Assembly: GCF_015500095.1 (NCBI RefSeq)
Contig: NZ_CP062983.1
Location: forward strand, 2,232,001 to 2,296,000
Origin: Phototrophicus methaneseepsis
Lineage (GTDB): Bacteria; Chloroflexota; Anaerolineae; Aggregatilineales; Phototrophicaceae
Direction: 5' to 3'
DNA: 64,000 nt
Positions 27,718 to 36,504 of this stretch are shown here, piece by piece. The translations under genes were made by a program, and so were the position numbers. The notes under the pieces were generated by a model. It ran no database searches and was not told the origin of the DNA. It worked only from the letters and a program-made list of their open reading frames with translations. Position 1 is the first letter of the stretch. The number at the start of each line of letters is the position of its first letter.

Positions 27718-28590
27718 TCAGGCCAATTTATTCTGTGATGTGGTTTGCAGGCTAACCTGAATGCGCTTACCGACGAAAACAATCGCGAAGATGGTGCTCA
27801 TCGTCAGGACAATCGAAGCCCCAGAGGGAATGTCCAGATAGTACGATAGATAGAAGCCCGCCATGCCGCTCACGATGCCAATAATCACGGATGTCACGAT
27901 CATGATATGCAGCCGACGGACCATCAGCCGGGCTGTTGCCGCAGGTGTGATGAGCAGCGCCAGCATCAGCGCAATCCCAACAGCCTGTAAGCTGGCGACG
28001 ATGGTCACGGCAATCAGGATGAGAAGCAGCACGCGCAAAAACTCGACCCGCAGCTTGAGCGTGTGTGCCAGGCTGAGGTCGAAGCTGATAATGACGAATT
28101 GTTTATAGAAGATGCCAATCGTCACCAGGACGATGGCCCCCATAATCGCCATGATTTCTAAATCGCCCTGGCTAATGCCGTTGATGCTGCCGAATAGGAT
28201 ATGGGCCAGGTCAATACTGTAGCTGCCCTGTGTGCTGATGATGGCAATCCCCAGCGCGAACATCGTCACAAATACCAGTCCGACAGCTGTATCTTCTTTT
28301 AGGCGTTCGTTGCGCGTCAGATAGGCAATGACCAGAGCCGAGATGATCCCCGCACCGAGGCCGCCAACGAATAAATTGCTGCCGACTGTGCCGCCTGCTG
28401 CTGTATAAGACAAGGCGACGCCTGGCAGCACTGTATGGGCCAATGCATCGCCGAAGAAAGACATCCCGCGTATGACCACGAAGCAGCCGATCACAGCGCT
28501 GATACCACCAACAAGCACCAGGGCGAGCATGCCGCGCTGAATGAAGACATAACTGAGTGGCTCAGTGAAAAATTGGAGGATGGCGTCCAT
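27718..28590 (-). CDS. metal ABC transporter permease (ZnuB/MntB type)
   Basis: A 290-residue ABC-3 family permease with about eight or nine membrane segments (for example LVLVGGISAVIGCFVVIRG near residue 25, IIGIVSGMAGFYLSYYLDIPSG near 240). Family signatures include GMSFFGDALAHTVLPGVALSY (residues about 46-66) and ALLITPAATARLMVRRL near 220, the cytoplasmic coupling region. It begins two bases after the ATPase stop codon. Substrate within the Zn/Mn/Fe group is not settled by the permease itself, but the His-rich binding protein and the CobW partner suggest zinc. Confidence 0.92.
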   Translation of the reverse strand: MDAILQFFTEPLSYVFIQRGMLALVLVGGISAVIGCFVVIRGMSFFGDALAHTVLPGVALSYTAAGGTVGSNLFVGGLGAGIISALVIAYLTRNERLKEDTAVGLVFVTMFALGIAIISTQGSYSIDLAHILFGSINGISQGDLEIMAIMGAIVLVTIGIFYKQFVIISFDLSLAHTLKLRVEFLRVLLLILIAVTIVASLQAVGIALMLALLITPAATARLMVRRLHIMIVTSVIIGIVSGMAGFYLSYYLDIPSGASIVLTMSTIFAIVFVGKRIQVSLQTTSQNKLA

Positions 28591-28592
28591 AA

Positions 28593-29462
28593 CTAGCTAT
28601 TTGCTCCGTGTTCGTCCGCAATGAAGATCGTCTCATTGCCCTGTTGGAAGACGCTCAGCCCACCGCCAAAAGCGAGCCTGAGCACATCCGGCTGCATGAT
28701 TTCACTCGGCGGGCCATAGGCGAGCTGCTGCTGTTTGAGCAGCAGAATTTTATCGAAGGCACTGGCTGCTTTTTCCAGGTTGTGGGTCGCCAATAGAATC
28801 GTAATGCCCTGGTTGCGCAAGACGTCGAGCGTCTCCATAATTTCCTGCTCGGCTGTGGTATCCACGCCGGTAAAGGGCTCATCCATCAACAAGACGCTGG
28901 CTTCCTGGGCCAGTGCCCGCGCGATGAAGACGCGCCGCTTTTGCCCGCCGCTGAGTTCGCCGATTTGCCGATTGGCGATGCTGGTCAGGCTGAGTTGTGC
29001 CAGGAGTTGTTTGGTGCGCTCATGGTCACTTTGCTGCCACCAGGGGAACCATTTGCTATGGCGTGCCCGTCCCATCATGATGACGTCATACACGCTGACT
29101 GGGAATGTCCAGTCAATATCCTGCTGTTGGGGGACGTAGCCGACATAGGCGTGGCTGCTGCGGCAGTCTTCGCCCTGTACGGAAATTTCCCCCGTTGTGA
29201 AGGGGATCAGGCCAGCAATCGCTTTAAAAAGCGTACTTTTACCTGCGCCATTGGGACCAATGATTGCCACGCGCTCGCCTCGTTTGATGGCGAATTGAAT
29301 ATTTGAGATCGCCTGACGATCCCCAGGGTAGCCAGCAGATAGATTATGTACATTGAGCGCCACGCTTTGGTGATGTGTATGGCTATCGGCTGTCTGATTA
29401 GGCGTTGCACCAGATAATGGGTTTGATTGTGTCACGGTTTGCTTCATCACTGTTTGATTCAT
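28593..29462 (-). CDS. metal ABC transporter ATPase (ZnuC/MntA type)
   Basis: A 289-residue ABC ATPase with Walker A (GPNGAGKST near residue 75), a Q-loop (VPQQQDIDW), the signature LSGGQKRRVFIARAL, Walker B (VLLMDEPFTGVD) and the switch histidine (LLATHN). An extension of about 30 residues at the N-terminus is Gln/Asn/His-rich and not part of the ABC fold; an alternative start lies 15 bases further in. It couples with the downstream permease gene and the upstream binding-protein gene, from which it is separated by an 87-base gap containing a stable hairpin. Confidence 0.92.
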   Translation of the reverse strand: MNQTVMKQTVTQSNPLSGATPNQTADSHTHHQSVALNVHNLSAGYPGDRQAISNIQFAIKRGERVAIIGPNGAGKSTLFKAIAGLIPFTTGEISVQGEDCRSSHAYVGYVPQQQDIDWTFPVSVYDVIMMGRARHSKWFPWWQQSDHERTKQLLAQLSLTSIANRQIGELSGGQKRRVFIARALAQEASVLLMDEPFTGVDTTAEQEIMETLDVLRNQGITILLATHNLEKAASAFDKILLLKQQQLAYGPPSEIMQPDVLRLAFGGGLSVFQQGNETIFIADEHGANS

Positions 29463-29480
29463 AGTACCTCACTAAATCAC

Positions 29481-29515
29481 AATGGCGACATACACAGTTT
29501 TAGCATGTCGCCATT
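29481..29515 (-). promoter_or_regulatory. intra-operon hairpin after binding-protein gene
   Basis: An 11-bp perfect stem (AATGGCGACAT / ATGTCGCCATT, 13-base loop) lies between the binding-protein and ATPase genes; a second smaller inverted repeat (ATCCTTA-3-TAAGGAT, 29522-29538) lies beside it. Neither has a U-run. Such structures usually protect the binding-protein mRNA so that it is made in excess over the membrane parts. Confidence 0.5.
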
Positions 29516-29549
29516 GATAGAATCCTTATTTTAAGGATAGAGGGTGTTT

Positions 29550-30743
29550 CTATTCTATACCACCACCCAGGGCTTCGACGATGGTCGTTATGTTGTAATG
29601 GATATAATCCACATAAGTACTGGCCGGGCCATCTGCATCGCTCAGGGAGCCGCTGTAGAGCGTATAGATGGTTGCGCCTGTTTCTTCTGCGATCTGGTCG
29701 GCAAGGCTTGTATTGACAGTTGTCTCTGCGAAGATTGCCGGGACGTTTGCTTCTCGGATCGTATCAATCAGGGCCGCGACATCGGCTGTGCTTGGCTCAG
29801 CGAGCGTGCTGCCACTTGGGATGACTGTGCCGACAACTTCAAACCCATAATGTGCAGCGAAGTAGCCGAAGGCATCGTGGTTTGTGACGAGGATTCGGTT
29901 TTCTTCCGGCACGCTCTCGACCATCGGCACAATAAAGTCATGGGCCAGTGTATCCAACTCATCCAGATAGGCGGCGGCATTGCTGGTATAGGTATCAGCA
30001 TTAGCCGGGTCGGCTTCTATGAGCGTATCCCGGATGAGCATGGTCCAATACATGACGTTGTGCGGGTCTAGCCAGACGTGCGGGTCACAGGCACCGTGAT
30101 TATGTTCACCTTCTTCATGTTCTTCTTCATGATCTTGGCTCTCACAGTTGAGCGTATAGAGCGGGCCAAGCGACTCGCCTGCGCTGTGATCATGCTCGGC
30201 ATCTTCGCCTTCATGGTCCTCAGTTTCAGCAGATTCTTCACCTTCGTCATGGCTTGCTTCATGCAGTGCTTCCATCTCAGCATAGTGAGATTCACACAGC
30301 GCTGCGATGTCACTGTCGACCTCAGCAGCAGGTTCGACGGTGTGTTCCTCTTCATGCTCCCCGGCTTCTTCCTCATGGTCATGGTCATGCTCACCGAAAG
30401 CAAGGATATCCACACAGGACGAAGCCGTGACGATGTTCATATCCGTGCCGGCATTTTCAATGGCTTCTAACAAGCCTTCTTCGAATAGCGCCCCGTTGAC
30501 GAAGACAATATCGGCATCTGCCAGGGCAGTGAGTTCATTCGGCGTTGGCTGGAAGCTGTGCGGATCCGCCCCGGCGGGCATCGTGCTGGTGACATCGGCA
30601 GCATCACCTGCCACTATTGTGGCGACATTTGCCAGAATGCTGTTGCTGGCGACAATTTGCAAACGATCATCCTGGGCATGGACGAATGAGACTGCACTCA
30701 GCAGTAAGAGACATATAACCCCTGAGAATAGGCGTTGGCGCAT
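29550..30743 (-). CDS. zinc-type metal substrate-binding protein with very long His/acid loop
   Basis: A 397-residue cluster A-I (ZnuA/TroA-like) binding protein with a signal peptide (MRQRLFSGVICLLLLSAVSFVHA). Expected metal ligands are visible in DPHSFQPTP, ACDPHVWLDPHN and NHDAFGYFAAHYGF, plus an acidic residue in AETTVN. Between the first and second ligands lies an unusually long loop of more than 100 residues (about 125-235) full of His, Glu and Asp with runs such as EHDHDHEEEAGEHEEEH, and four cysteines. His-rich loops in ZnuA bind extra zinc and act as chaperone or sensor; here it is far longer than usual. It is the first gene of the four-gene uptake operon. Confidence 0.92.
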   Translation of the reverse strand: MRQRLFSGVICLLLLSAVSFVHAQDDRLQIVASNSILANVATIVAGDAADVTSTMPAGADPHSFQPTPNELTALADADIVFVNGALFEEGLLEAIENAGTDMNIVTASSCVDILAFGEHDHDHEEEAGEHEEEHTVEPAAEVDSDIAALCESHYAEMEALHEASHDEGEESAETEDHEGEDAEHDHSAGESLGPLYTLNCESQDHEEEHEEGEHNHGACDPHVWLDPHNVMYWTMLIRDTLIEADPANADTYTSNAAAYLDELDTLAHDFIVPMVESVPEENRILVTNHDAFGYFAAHYGFEVVGTVIPSGSTLAEPSTADVAALIDTIREANVPAIFAETTVNTSLADQIAEETGATIYTLYSGSLSDADGPASTYVDYIHYNITTIVEALGGGIE

Positions 30744-31075
30744 TGTGATGACCTCGTTCCTTTAGTATTTAGACACAACGACAATTCATCTCTTTATTGA
30801 GACAAAATATCAATGACTTGGTAATTGATACCAAATATCATTTAAGTTTGCAAGCCCATCTCTTTTATGGATGTGGCCAATTTGCTTTAACAGCGCGTTA
30901 ATAGCGGGACCAAAAGTGTCATCTGCTGCCAAATTGTATGGCAATGGATTTGGTCTGTTCAATCAAAAAAGGGTACCCTCATATGTGTGACTGCTTAAAT
31001 TAATGGCATACAGGATTCACTTGTTGTAGACCTGTTCACGGCCCGCAAGCGGGTATCGGATTTTGAAAAGGATTT
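30744..31075. promoter_or_regulatory. divergent control region of metal operon and oxidoreductase operon
   Basis: A 332-base gap between divergent genes, with no convincing reading frame. It holds the candidate metal-operon promoter and operator described separately (30806-30834) on its left side. On its right side a small CCCGC-AA-GCGGG hairpin (31042-31053) lies just before an AAAAGGA ribosome binding site. I could not fix a rightward promoter. Confidence 0.4.
30806..30834 (-). promoter_or_regulatory. candidate metal-responsive promoter/operator
   Basis: Reading leftward, TTGGTA (30834-30829) and GATATT (30811-30806) are 17 bases apart and match -35 and -10 boxes at 4/6 each. The -35 hexamer is one arm of the inverted repeat TTGGTA-5-TACCAA (30818-30834). 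A repressor bound there would block the promoter, as expected for Zur or another metalloregulator. The regulator is not identified. Confidence 0.4.
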
Positions 31076-32206
31076 ATGATGACTTTACAAAAAAAAGTTC
31101 GTATCGGGGTGGTTGGCGTCGGCATTATGGGGGGCTCCCATGTGCGAGACGTTATCAGCCTGCCGAATGCGGAACTTGCCGCTATATGTGATATTGATAC
31201 ACAGAAAAGCCTACTCGCAGCAGACCACGACGTTCCCTTTTTCACAGATTATAACGAGATGCTGGCGATGGATGGCCTGGATGCCATCATTATTGCGACC
31301 CCGCATTATGATCATCCCGGTATTTCGCTCGCAGCGCTGGAAAAAGGCATCCACGTCCTGGTGGAGAAACCCGTTGCTGTGCATATCAACGAAGCCCAGC
31401 GTATGAATGATGGCTACGAAGCTGCTCTCAAAATATACCCGAGCCTCAAATTTGGCGTGGTCTTCATGCAGCGCACTTACGGCCATTGGCTGAAGATCAA
31501 GGATCTCGTCGATAGTGGTGAATTGGGTGAACTCATGCGCACCACCTGGATCATCACGGATTGGTTCCGCACCCAGTACTATTACGATATGGGTGGTTGG
31601 CGCGCCAGTTGGAAGGGCGAAGGTGGCGGTATCCTGATGAATCAAGCCCCACACAACCTGGACTTGTATCAATGGCTGGTGGGTATGCCTAGCCGGGTAC
31701 ATGGTTTTGCTAGCTTCGGCAAGCATCATCGGATTGAGGTCGAAGATGAGGTCACGGCCTACTTCGAACACGCTAACGGCATGGTGGGGCACTTCATCAC
31801 CACCACGGGGGAATCCCCAGGAACCAACCGTCTTGAAATCGTCGGAGAAAATGGCAAGCTCGTTTACGAAAATAATGTGCTCCTGTTTTATCGCAATCGC
31901 TTTTCATCGCGCCAGCAAATCGCAGAAGCTCAAACTGGCTTTGAAAAGGTGGAAAGCTGGCAGATTGATGTACCCTACGCGCATCATGGGCAGTCCGGGC
32001 ACCGTCACATCATTGCAAACTTCGTTGATGCTATCCTGAATGACGCGCCCCTGGTGGCGCCTGCTGTGGAGGGCATTTATTCTCTGATGATTGATAACGC
32101 CATTATCTTATCTGCTTATCAAAATCAGACGGTGGATTTGCCGATTGATGGCGATGTTTATGAAGCCTTGCTCAACCGCCTGATTGCTGAATCAACCCGG
32201 TCCTGA
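31076..32206 (+). CDS. Gfo/Idh/MocA family oxidoreductase
   Basis: A 376-residue NAD(P)-dependent dehydrogenase of the Gfo/Idh/MocA family: Rossmann nucleotide loop GVVGVGIMGGSHVRDV (residues about 10-25), the catalytic lysine motif VLVEKPVAVHINEA near 100, and the C-terminal beta-sheet domain with GGILMNQAPHNLDLYQWLVG near 190, where His is likely catalytic. Such enzymes oxidise or epimerise sugars, inositols or amino sugars. Two adjacent ATGs (31076, 31079) both fit the AAAAGGA site. It is the first of three co-directional genes with a TIM-barrel isomerase, the standard partnership in inositol or sugar catabolism. The substrate cannot be named. Confidence 0.92.
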   Translation: MMTLQKKVRIGVVGVGIMGGSHVRDVISLPNAELAAICDIDTQKSLLAADHDVPFFTDYNEMLAMDGLDAIIIATPHYDHPGISLAALEKGIHVLVEKPVAVHINEAQRMNDGYEAALKIYPSLKFGVVFMQRTYGHWLKIKDLVDSGELGELMRTTWIITDWFRTQYYYDMGGWRASWKGEGGGILMNQAPHNLDLYQWLVGMPSRVHGFASFGKHHRIEVEDEVTAYFEHANGMVGHFITTTGESPGTNRLEIVGENGKLVYENNVLLFYRNRFSSRQQIAEAQTGFEKVESWQIDVPYAHHGQSGHRHIIANFVDAILNDAPLVAPAVEGIYSLMIDNAIILSAYQNQTVDLPIDGDVYEALLNRLIAESTRS

Positions 32207-32250
32207 TTCTTTTGCTGCTTACTAATTATGAAATTGATAGAGGATTTCTC

Positions 32251-33048
32251 ATGCAAAAACCCGTCTTAGCTGCCCAACTTTATACAATCCGTGATTACAC
32301 AAAAACGGTGGATGACTTCGCCGCTAGTATGAAGAAAATTGCGGAAATTGGTTATACTGCCGTGCAGGTTTCGGCCATTGGGCCGATCTCTCATGAGGAT
32401 GTATGGCGCATCGTGCAGGATAACGGCTTAACCATCTGCATCACGCATATTCCTTATGATCGCCTGTTGAATGACCTGGATGATGTCATCGCACAACACA
32501 AGCTCTGGCAGACGAAGCACGTTGCTATTGGCAGTATGCCCGCTGAATTCCGTTCCAGCGGGGAAGAAGGTTACCAACGCTTTGTGGCGTTCGCCAATGA
32601 AACGGGCGAAAAGCTCTATGATGCTGGCCTCACCTTCAGCTATCACAATCACAGTTTTGAATTTGTTAAATTTGGGGGGCGCAGCGGTCTGGAGTTCATC
32701 TACGAAGAGAGTGACCCGCGTTACCTCAAAGCTGAGTTGGATACATACTGGGTACAGCATGGCGGCAGCGACCCCGCAGCCTGGATCAAGAAGCTCAAAG
32801 ATCGTATGCCTGTGGTTCACCTGAAGGATATGGTCATGCACGATGTAGACCCGAATAAAATTGAGCGCGGCGTTGAGCAAATCATGGCGGAAGTTGGCGA
32901 GGGTAATTTGAACTGGCCGTCCATCTTGCAAGCCTGCGAAGAAGCCCATGTTGAGTGGTACGCCGTCGAGCAGGATATCTGCCAGCGTGATCCCTTCGAG
33001 AGCCTCACCATCAGTTACAACAATCTGAAAGTGATGGGCCTTTCTTAG
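32251..33048 (+). CDS. sugar phosphate isomerase/epimerase, xylose-isomerase-like TIM barrel
   Basis: A 265-residue protein of the AP-endonuclease-2 / IolE-like TIM-barrel family. The barrel metal site is suggested by SYHNHSFEF, AELDTYWVQHGG and PVVHLKDMVMHDVD, and by the final acidic YAVEQDICQ strand. The ATG at 32251 follows AGAGGA by six bases and begins right at the domain (MQKPVLAAQLYTIRDY), so an upstream in-frame start at 32212 is rejected. It begins 44 bp after the oxidoreductase gene. Together they would interconvert keto- and hydroxy-forms of a sugar or cyclitol. Confidence 0.9.
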   Translation: MQKPVLAAQLYTIRDYTKTVDDFAASMKKIAEIGYTAVQVSAIGPISHEDVWRIVQDNGLTICITHIPYDRLLNDLDDVIAQHKLWQTKHVAIGSMPAEFRSSGEEGYQRFVAFANETGEKLYDAGLTFSYHNHSFEFVKFGGRSGLEFIYEESDPRYLKAELDTYWVQHGGSDPAAWIKKLKDRMPVVHLKDMVMHDVDPNKIERGVEQIMAEVGEGNLNWPSILQACEEAHVEWYAVEQDICQRDPFESLTISYNNLKVMGLS

Positions 33049-33130
33049 CAAAATATGGCTGGATGTCGGGCCGATTGAGGCACCACGATACGTTTAATCA
33101 ATGAGGAAAGTATTTCAGGAATACGCTGTT

Positions 33131-34066
33131 ATGGAAAATCTTGTACGGAACCGATTAGAACAACTTGGCTTGCCTGCTGGTGATTTGTACACGCTGCCAG
33201 ATTCCCAAAAGCGCTTCCCGGATGGCGCGCAGTACCGTATCGAAATTCCCAGTGTCGAGGGGCCGAATGCCCTGGCCGCTGTGCTGGAAGAAGCAGAGCG
33301 TTACGGTATCCGCATTCATCGGGTATCGCAGGGCAGCGGCATTATGATGCTCACTGATGAAGAAATCCGTGAGGTGGCACGCCTGGGCCACGAAGCACAG
33401 ATTGAAGTTAGCTTATTTGTGGGGCCGCGCGCTGCCTGGGATACCAGTGCACAGGTGATCTCGCCAGCGGGGCGTAACCTGGGAGCTCGTTTGCGCGGTA
33501 TGGACCAGGTTGTCTATGCGACACAGGATATTATCCGCGCCACACAATTGGGGATTCGCTCTGTGCTGGTCGCTGATGAAGGTCAGCTATGGCTTGTGAA
33601 TGAGATGAAGAAAACAGGCGATTTGCCGACTGATCTCGTGGTGAAAATCTCTGTACAGATGGGTGCTGCCAACCCAATTTCTGTACGCTGGATGGAGACA
33701 CTAGGTGCAGGTACTTATAACGTGCCGACGGATCTATCACTGCCACAGTTGGCAGCCATCCGGGCGGCTGTTTCGCTGCCATTGGATATTTACGTAGAGG
33801 TGCCGGATAACTTCGGTGGGTTTGTGCGCCATTACGAAGTGCCGGAGATGATCCGCGTGGCTGCGCCGATGTATGTCAAGCTTGGCATTCGTAATGGCGT
33901 TGATATTTATCCGTCCGGGCGGCACATTGAGGACCTGGCGATTAAGCAGGCTCGTGAGCGCGTCCACAGGGCCAAGCTTGTCTATGATTTGATTCAGCGG
34001 TTTGTACCGGAAGCTGTGATGACTGCGCATACAGCCCCGGACCTGGGCGTGCCTGTCCTGGTCTAG
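33131..34066 (+). CDS. unidentified conserved TIM-barrel-like protein (possibly U32-peptidase-like)
   Basis: I do not firmly recognise this protein of 311 residues (321 if the ATG at 33101 is used; only the later ATG has an AGGA element, 11 bases upstream). The pattern of short beta strands and helices looks like a TIM barrel: RYGIRIHRVSQG, EVSLFVGPRAAWD, LGIRSVLVADEGQ, DLVVKISVQMG, LPLDIYVEVPDNFGG, PMYVKLGIRNG. It vaguely resembles U32-family proteins but I see no proven catalytic motif. It has no signal peptide. As the third gene of the Gfo/Idh and isomerase operon, before a terminator, it is likely part of the same pathway, perhaps an aldolase- or epimerase-like step. Confidence 0.8.
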   Translation: MENLVRNRLEQLGLPAGDLYTLPDSQKRFPDGAQYRIEIPSVEGPNALAAVLEEAERYGIRIHRVSQGSGIMMLTDEEIREVARLGHEAQIEVSLFVGPRAAWDTSAQVISPAGRNLGARLRGMDQVVYATQDIIRATQLGIRSVLVADEGQLWLVNEMKKTGDLPTDLVVKISVQMGAANPISVRWMETLGAGTYNVPTDLSLPQLAAIRAAVSLPLDIYVEVPDNFGGFVRHYEVPEMIRVAAPMYVKLGIRNGVDIYPSGRHIEDLAIKQARERVHRAKLVYDLIQRFVPEAVMTAHTAPDLGVPVLV

Positions 34067-34084
34067 TTGAATAGTGGCTATAGC

Positions 34085-34111
34085 AAAAAGCCGCCTCAGT
34101 GGCGGCTTTTT
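34085..34111. terminator. bidirectional rho-independent terminator
   Basis: AAAAGCCGCC, a 5-base loop and GGCGGCTTTT form a 10-bp stem followed by T. It ends the rightward three-gene operon and can also end the leftward amidohydrolase gene that stops at 34141. Confidence 0.88.
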
Positions 34112-34140
34112 GACCTTGTAATACACGCTTTTGACGCAGT

Positions 34141-35460
34141 TTATTCATAAACCTGGATGCGCGCGCCGGGGACTTTTTCGCTCAGGCGGCCCATGCCTTC
34201 GCGCAAGTGGGCGATGATATCCGCTTTATTGAGTGTCAGTAGGACGCGGTCGCGCATGAGGACAGCCCCATCACAAATGACTGTTTGCACATCACTGGCG
34301 CGCGCGCTGTAGATCAGGCTGGCCGGGATGTCATAGAGTGGTTGATGGTGTGTCGCTGTCAGGTCAACCAGGATGACATCTGCGAGCTTGCCTACTTCCA
34401 ACGAGCCGAGTTGTTCAGGCTGCCCGTAGACGGTGGCGCTCTCCTGGGTGGCGATATAGAGCACTTCATGTTTGGGCAGCACTGTAGGCGTGCCCATGCG
34501 CTCTTTCTGGGTCATCGCCATCAGGCGCATACTCTCCCAGATATCGAGCGTGTTATTGCTGACAGCCCCATCTGTCCCCAGCCCGACGGCAATACCGCGC
34601 TCGCGCAGTTCCGGGACGGGCGTCAGGCCCATTGCCAGCTTGAGATAGGTCTTGGGGCAGTGGGCGATGGTCGTCTCATATTGCTCAAGAATATCGAGGT
34701 CGCTCTCTGTGGCACCGCAGATATGCGCTAGAAGAGCGCTCTGTTCTAACACGCCCGTATCGCGCAGCACTTCAATCGGTGTTTTGCCACGTGTGTTCAG
34801 GCTGTCCTGGGTTTGCTGAGCCGTTTCTGACGCATGAGTATGAATGCGCGCTCCAATTTGCTCCGCTTTACGAGAGACAGCACGCAAAAAATCATCGTCG
34901 CAGGTATAAGGTGCGTGCGGTGCCATAATCGTTGTGATGCGGCCATTGGCAGCGCCATTATAGTCACGGACGAACGCTCCCGTCTTTTCAATGGCTTCTG
35001 GACCATCGCTACCGAACATTGCCCAACCTAATAGAGCTCGTGTGCCTGCTTCTTCAACAGCTTTTGCGGCCATATCCTCGTACCAGTAATGGTCCGCCAC
35101 TGCGGTGACCCCGGCTTCGATCATCTCCGCGATGCCAAGCATCATGCCCCAATAGACATCTTCTGGCGTGAGATTTGCTTCTAGTGCCCACATTTCGTTA
35201 AACCAATTCGCCAGATCGACATCTTCTGCCAATCCACGGAACATCACCATTGGCACATGGCTGTGCGTATTGATGAGGCCCGGCATTGCAAGCTGCCCAC
35301 CGGCATCAATGACAGTCTCAAAGTGGGAAGCATCGACCTTACCAGTCGCTTGTATCGCTTCGATGCGATTACCGCGTATCAGGATGTCCTGGTTTTCCAG
35401 TATGGTCACGGCATGAGGCGCGGTTTGTAGGACGCGCGCGTTGCGTATCAGGATACTCAT
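34141..35460 (-). CDS. amidohydrolase, S-adenosylhomocysteine/methylthioadenosine deaminase-like
   Basis: A 439-residue metal-dependent amidohydrolase of the ATZ/TRZ (MtaD/SsnA) group. It shows the metal-binding NTHSH motif after PGLIN (residues about 64-72), HAPYTC for the third His, EVLRDTGVLEQSALLAHIC with a Glu-His pair, and the catalytic GLGTDGAVSNN. These enzymes deaminate adenosine derivatives, guanine or s-triazines. The ATG at 35460 has AAGAAG upstream; the open frame reaches 35514 but that would run into the neighbouring regulator gene. It lies 29 bp downstream of a LysR gene on the same strand. Confidence 0.9.
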   Translation of the reverse strand: MSILIRNARVLQTAPHAVTILENQDILIRGNRIEAIQATGKVDASHFETVIDAGGQLAMPGLINTHSHVPMVMFRGLAEDVDLANWFNEMWALEANLTPEDVYWGMMLGIAEMIEAGVTAVADHYWYEDMAAKAVEEAGTRALLGWAMFGSDGPEAIEKTGAFVRDYNGAANGRITTIMAPHAPYTCDDDFLRAVSRKAEQIGARIHTHASETAQQTQDSLNTRGKTPIEVLRDTGVLEQSALLAHICGATESDLDILEQYETTIAHCPKTYLKLAMGLTPVPELRERGIAVGLGTDGAVSNNTLDIWESMRLMAMTQKERMGTPTVLPKHEVLYIATQESATVYGQPEQLGSLEVGKLADVILVDLTATHHQPLYDIPASLIYSARASDVQTVICDGAVLMRDRVLLTLNKADIIAHLREGMGRLSEKVPGARIQVYE

Positions 35461-35489
35461 AACAGACTTCTTCTTTGCATGATTTGCAA

Positions 35490-36392
35490 TTAATCCACGA
35501 GTAGATGGTACCATTCAGCACGGAACATTTGCACAAACGCTTGTGTAGGGGCGTCTAATTCCCGTCCTTGTATCGAGATGAGCAGCAGTTCGTTCATTAA
35601 AGGCGGCAGGTCGCCAATCGTCAAAGGCATTAATTCACCCGTCTCGACCTGTGTCTTTACGGCGCTTTCCGGTAGGAAGGCCACGCCCTCGCCCTGGACC
35701 AAAAAAGGAATCAGCATAATGGCAGGCAGGCGCAAAACAGCGCCCCCGCTGCCCGGCCTGGCATGTTCAACGATGGTCGAGATGGTCGCTGTGACGTCGC
35801 GATTCAGCGTTGTGAGATAAATCGTATGGGAATACAGGTCCCCGACGACGAGATTTTGCGCCTGGGCGAGTGGATGTGATGGCGCGACGTAAGCGTGTAT
35901 CGGCTCAATAAAGCGCCCATGGACATCGACCCCTTTACCATACAACCGTGTGCCGATTAAACCAAGTGAAACAGTCCCTTGCATCAGGCTGGCTATAATT
36001 TCAGGCGAGGTTCGCAATACGATAGACGTATCAACAAATGAATACGCCTTGCGAAACCGCATGAGCGGCTTGGGCAGCATAAACTGAGCAGGTAAATCCA
36101 GCGCCGCCATAGTGAGATAACCCGTTTTCCCTTCGATATGCCGCCGCACGGCCTTGGCTCCATCGTCAATAGCTGCCAGGGCGCGCTCTGTATAAGGTAG
36201 GAATGCTTTTCCGAGCTGGGTCAGAGTGAGCTGACGCCCGCCACGTTCGAACAAAGGCCCGCCCAGGATCTGCTCCAGGCCCGCAATCCGCGCACTGACG
36301 GAAGGCTGTGTCAGCCCTAGTTCTTCGCCTGCCAGAGTGAAGCTCCCTCTGCGGGCTGCGGATTCAAATGCTTCTAGTTGTCCTAATTCCAT
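35490..36392 (-). CDS. LysR family transcriptional regulator
   Basis: A 300-residue LysR regulator (304 if started at the ATG at 36404). The N-terminal winged helix-turn-helix is typical: FESAARRGSFTLAGEELGLTQPSVSARIAGLE (DNA reading helix near residue 30-50), then a long linker helix and the two-lobed effector domain. It is co-transcribed with the amidohydrolase gene downstream and divergent to a tiny gene. The upstream region has two ATATCAA repeats (about 36415-36435) that may be part of its binding site. The effector is not known. Confidence 0.9.
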   Translation of the reverse strand: MELGQLEAFESAARRGSFTLAGEELGLTQPSVSARIAGLEQILGGPLFERGGRQLTLTQLGKAFLPYTERALAAIDDGAKAVRRHIEGKTGYLTMAALDLPAQFMLPKPLMRFRKAYSFVDTSIVLRTSPEIIASLMQGTVSLGLIGTRLYGKGVDVHGRFIEPIHAYVAPSHPLAQAQNLVVGDLYSHTIYLTTLNRDVTATISTIVEHARPGSGGAVLRLPAIMLIPFLVQGEGVAFLPESAVKTQVETGELMPLTIGDLPPLMNELLLISIQGRELDAPTQAFVQMFRAEWYHLLVD

Positions 36393-36504
36393 AGACAATC
36401 CCATAGAAAACTTCTATATCAATTATATATCAAATTGTCTTCAACAATACCTCAAATCTGATTATGATAAATACATGATTCATAACATATCAGAAAGGTT
36501 CACA

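Noticed and set aside
30078-30470. Met/Phe-rich open frame opposite the His/acid-rich loop of the zinc-binding protein
   Set aside because: CAT/GAA codons on the coding strand read as ATG/TTC on the other, making a Met- and Phe-rich artefact that looks like a membrane protein.
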